Of a stretch of DNA of 10,661 bases, positions 6,584 through 10,661 are shown piece by piece; the first letter of the stretch is position 1; each line of letters opens with the position of its first letter. Below the pieces are notes generated by a model. The model did not search any database. It saw only the letters and a program-made list of their open reading frames with translations, and had not been told where the DNA came from. The stretch covers positions 1 to 10,661 of the forward strand of contig CAMNQN010000113.1 of assembly GCA_946549155.1 (NCBI GenBank), read 5' to 3'. The stretch comes from an uncultured Lachnospiraceae bacterium. Its GTDB lineage: Bacteria; Bacillota; Clostridia; Lachnospirales; Lachnospiraceae. The position numbers were made by a program, and so were the translations under genes.

Positions 6584-7432
6584 ATGAAAAGAGAAACGAA
6601 GACGAAAAAATATGTAATGAAAACAGTGGAAATTGCCTTTGCAGCAATTTTTGGCATCCTGAACCTGCTTCCGATTTTCTGGGGAGTGGTCACATCTCTG
6701 AAAAATCCCAGAGAAATCAATGCGTTTCCGCCCAAGATTTTAGGATTTCTGCCTACCATAGAGCATTATGAGAAGATTTTATCTTCCGGTTTTTTCCGCT
6801 GCATTATAAACAGTGTCGTATATGCAGGATTGGCAATCGCACTGGGAGTGCTGCTGGGGTATCTGGCCGGATATGGTTTTGCCCGCAGAAATTTCCCGCT
6901 GAAAAAGCTGGCGTTTTTCCTGATTGTGGTGGGAATTCCGCTGTCCACGGGAAGCTCTGTTTTATTAATACCAAATTATATGTACCTGATGAATTTAAAA
7001 ATGGCAAATCACTGGTTCACCATGCCTTTGATTTATACGGCGTATAATCTGCCGATGGCCACATGGCTTTTAATCTCCGGCATTAAGGCGGTACCGGGAG
7101 AATTGGAGGAAGCGGCTTTGATTGACGGGGCAAATCAGCGCTATATTGTGACAAGGCTGATTCCGCCTCTGGTGAAGCCTTCTATTGCGGCAGCTGCACT
7201 ATTTATTTTTATCGGGGCCTGGAATGATTATATTACAGCATCCGTGCTGGTAACGGGAAATGAGCTGAAGAATATCCAGATGGCGATTTATGATTATATG
7301 GGATTTTTTGGCCAGGAATGGGGACCGCTGACTGCATCTGCCACCTGTGCGGTTATTCCGATTCTTCTGGTGTTTACCTTCCTTGGGAAGCAGCTGGTAT
7401 CTGGTCTTACGGCAGGTGCGGTGAAAGGATGA
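6584..7432 (+). CDS. Sugar ABC transporter permease 2 (MalG/UgpE-like)
   Basis: This 282-aa integral membrane protein is the partner of the upstream permease. The lysine-rich N-terminus is followed by about six membrane segments. The first carries the family segment LPIFWGVVTSLKNPREI. NSVVYAGLAIALGVLLGYLAGYGFAR forms the next. The EAA loop reads EAALIDGANQRYIVTRLIPP from Glu176. The C-terminal end LGKQLVSGLTAGAVKG is the usual ending of MalG-type permeases, so the gene looks complete. GGAGG seven bases before ATG 6584 gives a good ribosome binding site. It is followed after 4 bases by the esterase gene, indicating tight co-expression. Confidence 0.95.
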   Translation: MKRETKTKKYVMKTVEIAFAAIFGILNLLPIFWGVVTSLKNPREINAFPPKILGFLPTIEHYEKILSSGFFRCIINSVVYAGLAIALGVLLGYLAGYGFARRNFPLKKLAFFLIVVGIPLSTGSSVLLIPNYMYLMNLKMANHWFTMPLIYTAYNLPMATWLLISGIKAVPGELEEAALIDGANQRYIVTRLIPPLVKPSIAAAALFIFIGAWNDYITASVLVTGNELKNIQMAIYDYMGFFGQEWGPLTASATCAVIPILLVFTFLGKQLVSGLTAGAVKG

Positions 7433-7436
7433 TTTT

Positions 7437-8084
7437 ATGAAAAAAAGAATTTTGTGTTACGGAGATTCCAATACCTGGGGATATATGCCCAATACAGGCC
7501 AACGGTTTCCGGAAGAAGTCCGCTGGACCGGCGTGCTGGCAAAAGCGCTGGGGGAAGAGTACCGGGTGCTGGAAAACGGAATGAACGGAAGGACGACTGT
7601 TTGGGATGATCCTTTTGCGGAATATCGAAATGGCTGGAAGGGATTGGGCTATGCCATAAACAGCGTCAGACCGATGGATTTGATGATAGTAATGCTTGGC
7701 AGCAATGATCTGAATTATACAGACGCTTACGGTTATTATAAGGGAATGGCTTTGCTGGCCGGCCGCATTATGAATGGAACTGCCTGTTATCCGGGAACGG
7801 AACCGGTTTTTCGGGAACAGCCCAGGCTTTTGCTGGTTTCCCCCATCCATTTGAGCGCTCAGGTGAAGGAGCGCAGACCGGAAATCCATTTGGCGGATAA
7901 GTACGAGGAATCCTTGAAGTTGGCAGGCTATACAAAGCTTCTGGCAGAGGAGATCGGTGCAGATTGGATGGACGGAGCGGAATTTGCCAGGGCAGAGGAG
8001 AAAGACTGCTTACATATGGATGCGGAAAACCATAAAAAATTAGGACTGGCAATCGCAGAAAAAGTGAAAGCAATTTGGGGATAA
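7437..8084 (+). CDS. SGNH-family esterase, arylesterase/acyltransferase (MsAcT) type
   Basis: This 215-aa SGNH/GDSL hydrolase, without a signal peptide, is predicted to cleave acyl esters in the cytoplasm. Family blocks: CYGDSNTWG with nucleophile Ser11, ENGMNGRTT (block II, Gly48), LGSNDL with Asn90 (block III), and DCLH with Asp190 and His193 completing the triad (block V). Both the opening KRILCYGDSNTWGY and the segment VRWTGVLAKALG match, from memory, the Mycobacterium smegmatis acyltransferase/arylesterase group, as does the length. ATG 7437 overlaps no neighbour but uses AAAGGA lying over the end of the permease gene, suggesting coupling. In this sugar transporter operon it probably removes acetyl or other acyl groups from the imported compound (inference). 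The true substrate is not visible from sequence. Confidence 0.88.
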   Translation: MKKRILCYGDSNTWGYMPNTGQRFPEEVRWTGVLAKALGEEYRVLENGMNGRTTVWDDPFAEYRNGWKGLGYAINSVRPMDLMIVMLGSNDLNYTDAYGYYKGMALLAGRIMNGTACYPGTEPVFREQPRLLLVSPIHLSAQVKERRPEIHLADKYEESLKLAGYTKLLAEEIGADWMDGAEFARAEEKDCLHMDAENHKKLGLAIAEKVKAIWG

Positions 8085-8104
8085 TATTCAGGAGGAGTTT
8101 TAAC

Positions 8105-10018
8105 ATGAAAAATTTTGTACATGAGATCCCGGCCCCTTCCAAGAATCCGGCGGTCAGAAAACATTATGATGTAGTAATTGTGGGCGGAGGCATGAGCGGG
8201 GTATGCGCTGCCATAGCTTCTGCGAGACATGGCGCAAAGACTGCAATTATCCAGGATCGCAGCGTGTATGGAGGAAATGCCAGCTCTGAGACAAGAATGC
8301 ACATTTCCGGCGCATCCTGCCACTGGGGGAAGAAAAATGCTGCGGAAACAGGAATTCTGATGGAGCTTCAGTTGGAGAACAAATATCTGAATGATAATTT
8401 CAACTATTCTATCTGGGATGGCGTATTGTGGTCTAATGTGAAAAAATGTGAAAATCTGGACAGCTATATGAATACTACCATGGATGTGGTGGATTCGGAT
8501 GGAACAGAGATCAAATCGATTCAGTGCTATCAGATGAATACGGAAATCAGGTATGAATTTACCGCGGATATTTATATAGATGCTACCGGAAATGGAACGT
8601 TGGGATATTTTGCCGGGGCGGAATACTATATTGGCCGTGAAGAGAGGGCGAAATATGGGGAGAAGGATGCGCCGGAGGTTCCGGATGGGGAGACCATGGG
8701 AAATACCATTTATTTCTGTGCAAGGGATACAGGAAAGCCGGTGAAATTTGTGAAACCGTCCTGGGCGTACACTTTTGACGAGAGCTTTTTCAAATATCGT
8801 TATCATGGAGACATTGTGGTGTATCATGACGCGGACGATGTGGTAGTGTTGAGGCCCGACGAGGATTACGAAGATCATGCGGACCAACTGGTAGAAAAAT
8901 ATGATGTGGAATCCGGATACTGGTGGATTGAACTGGGCGGAGACTGGGATGACATTATTAAGCAGGCAGAGGATATCCGTTATGAACTGTACAAATGTGT
9001 CTACGGCGTATGGGATCATATTAAAAATGGAGGAGACCACGGTGCGGAAAATTATGAGCTGGTGTGGGTTGGAAATGTGGCAGGCTCCCGTGAAAGCCGT
9101 CGTTTAATGGGGGATTATGTGCTGACGGAACAGGACATTCTCTCCAACAATAAGCGGGAGGATGGAGTTGCATATGGTGGTTGGCCCATGGACGAGCATG
9201 TGGCGGGAGGCTTTTATGCAAAGGGAAATATCCCCTCCAAAGTGAGAAGCTTTGACGGATTATACAACATTCCATATGGATGCTATTGTTCCAAAACCAT
9301 CCGCAATATGATGATTGTCGGACGGATTATCAGCGCCTCCAAGTTAGCCATGGGTTCCACAAGAGTTATGGCCACCTGTGCCGTGGGAGGGCAGGCAGCA
9401 GGAACCGCGGCGGCCATGGCAGTGCAGAAAAAATGCAGTCCCACGGAATTTGGCAAAAGCTATATCAGGGAATTGAGACAGGAGCTGTTAAAGGATGACT
9501 GTTTTATCCTTGGCTGTAAGAATGAGGATGAGGCGGATCTGGCAAGAAAGGCCACGGTATATGCAACCTCTGAAAAGGCCGGGTATGAAGCAGCCAAGGT
9601 TATCAATGGGGTGAGCCGGAACGTAGGCGACACCATCAATCAGTGGCGCTCCGATGGCATAAGAGAAGGCGGGGAGGTTCTGACTTTGAAATGGGAGGAA
9701 GCTGCATGGATCCGGCAAATCCGTCTCACTTTTGACCCGAATCTGTCGGAAGAGCGCTGCATTTCTGTTTCCAGAGCATTTATTGACAAGGAACCAAAGG
9801 GAGTTGACAAAGAGCTGGTAAAGGATTATACGGTATCCGTTGTTTCAGAAGGAAAGGTGGTCTGGAGCCAGAAAACAGAAAACAATTATCAGCGTCTGAA
9901 TATCCTGGATTTGCCGGAAGCGGTAAAGGGGGATGAAGTCCGCATTTGTGTGGAGGCGACCAATGGAGATGCGGATGCCCGCATTTTTGAGGTTCGCGTT
10001 TATTCCCGCCCCATTTGA
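8105..10018 (+). CDS. FAD-dependent oxidoreductase with C-terminal beta-sandwich domain
   Basis: This predicted 637-aa cytoplasmic flavoprotein belongs to the FAD_oxidored (PF12831-like) group. A Rossmann dinucleotide fold opens with YDVVIVGGGMSGVCAA (GGGxSG at residues 27-32), followed by GGNASSETRMHISGAS at 56-71. YIDATGNGTLGYFAGAEYYIGREER is characteristic of these proteins. The C-terminal FAD contact IVGRIISASKLAMGSTRVMATCAVGGQAAG lies at about 403-432. From about residue 483 (ATVYATSEKAGY) to the end is a discoidin/F5-8C-like sandwich, with NYQRLNILDL and EATNGDADARIFEVRVYS, that may bind sugar. ATG 8105 has GGAGG eight bases upstream. The in-frame ATG 8075 would overlap the esterase and lacks a site. 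Family substrates are largely uncharacterised. Context suggests oxidation of a sugar or glycoside after import and de-esterification. Confidence 0.9.
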   Translation: MKNFVHEIPAPSKNPAVRKHYDVVIVGGGMSGVCAAIASARHGAKTAIIQDRSVYGGNASSETRMHISGASCHWGKKNAAETGILMELQLENKYLNDNFNYSIWDGVLWSNVKKCENLDSYMNTTMDVVDSDGTEIKSIQCYQMNTEIRYEFTADIYIDATGNGTLGYFAGAEYYIGREERAKYGEKDAPEVPDGETMGNTIYFCARDTGKPVKFVKPSWAYTFDESFFKYRYHGDIVVYHDADDVVVLRPDEDYEDHADQLVEKYDVESGYWWIELGGDWDDIIKQAEDIRYELYKCVYGVWDHIKNGGDHGAENYELVWVGNVAGSRESRRLMGDYVLTEQDILSNNKREDGVAYGGWPMDEHVAGGFYAKGNIPSKVRSFDGLYNIPYGCYCSKTIRNMMIVGRIISASKLAMGSTRVMATCAVGGQAAGTAAAMAVQKKCSPTEFGKSYIRELRQELLKDDCFILGCKNEDEADLARKATVYATSEKAGYEAAKVINGVSRNVGDTINQWRSDGIREGGEVLTLKWEEAAWIRQIRLTFDPNLSEERCISVSRAFIDKEPKGVDKELVKDYTVSVVSEGKVVWSQKTENNYQRLNILDLPEAVKGDEVRICVEATNGDADARIFEVRVYSRPI

Positions 10019-10586
10019 CTTCCGCAATCGACATCCGCCCCACGGCGGCGAAGACCCGGGGATGGTGGGTGTGGGCGGTGTGAAGGAGAAGGAGATCAAT
10101 CTGCAGGTAGCCGGGGCCCTTGGCAGTCTGTTGGAGCAGCAGGGATTTTTGGTGGAGTATACCCGGAGGGAGGATGTGGGGCTGTATGATGCGGGCACGG
10201 CCAACAAAAAGGCCCAGGATATGCAGCGCCGCTGCGCTTTGATCGAGGAGAAAAAGCCGGTGCTCACGGTGAGTATCCACCAGAACAGCTATTCCGATCC
10301 CAGTGTGTATGGCCCTCAGGTGTTCTACTTTGAGCATTCCGCCGAAGGGCAGGCGCTTGCCTCCTGCGTACAGGATCAGCTGAATGTCCAGCTGGAGATC
10401 GCCAGGCCCAGGGTGATAAAGGGGAATACCAATTACTATATTCTGAAACGCTCCGCGGGCACCACGATTTTGGTGGAATGTGCCTTTTTATCGAATCCCC
10501 AGGAGGCGGAAAAAATTCAGACTCCGGAATATCAGCAGGCGGTGGCGCAGGCGATTTGCAGCGGGATCCTGGACTATATGGGCTGA
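9963..10586 (+). CDS. CwlD-like N-acetylmuramoyl-L-alanine amidase, 5'-truncated with chimeric start
   Basis: From about 10038 the reading frame matches zinc amidases of the Amidase_3/CwlD group: HGGEDPGMVGVGG, then GLYDAGTANKKAQDMQRR, SIHQNSYSDPSVYGPQVFYF, YYILKRSAGTTILVECAFLSNPQEAEK. Counting from ATG 9963, zinc ligands His27, Glu44 and His106 and catalytic Glu172 are present. What is missing is the signal peptide or membrane anchor and the first strand that normally reads VIDPGHGG. Here the residues before HGG are RNRHPP. ATC GAC sits at 10027-10032 but out of frame by two bases. The frame stays open back into the oxidoreductase gene, where ATG 9963 happens to have GGAGG six bases upstream. 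A protein could therefore be made, but it would be cytoplasmic and lack the core strand. It is probably a pseudogene or a junction fragment. GC rises sharply here. Confidence 0.7.
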   Translation: MEMRMPAFLRFAFIPAPFDFRNRHPPHGGEDPGMVGVGGVKEKEINLQVAGALGSLLEQQGFLVEYTRREDVGLYDAGTANKKAQDMQRRCALIEEKKPVLTVSIHQNSYSDPSVYGPQVFYFEHSAEGQALASCVQDQLNVQLEIARPRVIKGNTNYYILKRSAGTTILVECAFLSNPQEAEKIQTPEYQQAVAQAICSGILDYMG

Positions 10587-10661
10587 TGTTCTTCGTGTTT
10601 TGTTAAGGAAGAGGACGCAGGAAGAGGCGGGCGTGGGGGGGGGGGCGGGACAGTGAGAAAA
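10587..10661 (+). other. Window end with an 11-G tract
   Basis: This 75-base tail after the amidase stop shows no ORF start, no promoter and no clear terminator. It contains eleven consecutive G residues at 10635-10645, followed by CGGGA. The run could be real (slippage-prone or quadruplex-forming with nearby G runs) or an assembly or read error. Confidence 0.6.

Noticed and set aside
8075..8104. Earlier in-frame start for the oxidoreductase
   Set aside because: It lies inside the esterase gene without a ribosome binding site, whereas ATG 8105 has GGAGG at good spacing and the flavin fold follows normally.
7928..9040. 370-codon open frame on the minus strand
   Set aside because: It lies antisense to the esterase end and the oxidoreductase, which have clear family motifs and ribosome binding sites. 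The translation has no recognisable domain.
1..10661. CRISPR array, tRNA or rRNA
   Set aside because: No regularly spaced direct repeats, no tRNA cloverleaf with the conserved T-loop, and no rRNA-like stretch were recognised by eye.

Overview
The window looks like a piece of a low-to-moderate GC Firmicutes chromosome, most likely a gut Clostridia/Lachnospiraceae-type organism. This is inferred from four things: strong GGAGG ribosome binding sites, a TnpX/TndX-type large serine recombinase, a two-permease CUT1 sugar ABC locus without its own ATPase, and a CwlD-like (spore-former) amidase. No rRNA, tRNA or CRISPR array was seen.

Layout. (1) Positions 1-165 hold a long imperfect inverted repeat whose interior folds into two further hairpins, a cloverleaf-like MITE or structured-RNA candidate. 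(2) Positions 232-1958, minus strand, hold a two-gene unit: an unlisted 38-codon ORF (1842-1958) followed 8 bases later by a 533-aa large serine recombinase. This is an integrase module of a mobile element, but no other transfer genes are visible. (3) Positions 2143-4196, plus strand, hold two regulators: a LacI-type ligand-binding protein that lacks the DNA-binding headpiece, and a full-length ROK repressor with an N-terminal winged helix. A strong terminator closes this unit at 4195-4223. (4) Positions 4264-10018, plus strand, hold a catabolic operon. A strong promoter carrying palindromes drives a secreted sugar-binding protein, two permeases, an SGNH esterase of the MsAcT arylesterase type, and a FAD-dependent oxidoreductase with a C-terminal beta-sandwich domain. 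(5) Positions 9963-10586 hold a CwlD-like amidase that has lost its signal peptide and first strand and abuts the oxidoreductase stop, with an abrupt rise in GC. This looks like a recombination junction.

How the genes probably work together (inference): an acylated or otherwise decorated sugar or glycoside is bound outside the cell, imported with help from an ATPase encoded elsewhere, de-esterified by the SGNH enzyme, and oxidised by the flavoenzyme. The ROK repressor is the likely DNA-binding regulator. The HTH-less LacI-like protein may be a second, non-DNA-binding sensor. A 13-base word is shared by the control region of the transport operon and the divergent region upstream of the regulators.

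The least ordinary items are the cloverleaf inverted repeat, the headless LacI plus ROK pair, the flavoenzyme-esterase pair in a transporter operon with no glycosidase, the hairpin that hides the permease ribosome binding site, and the chimeric amidase junction.
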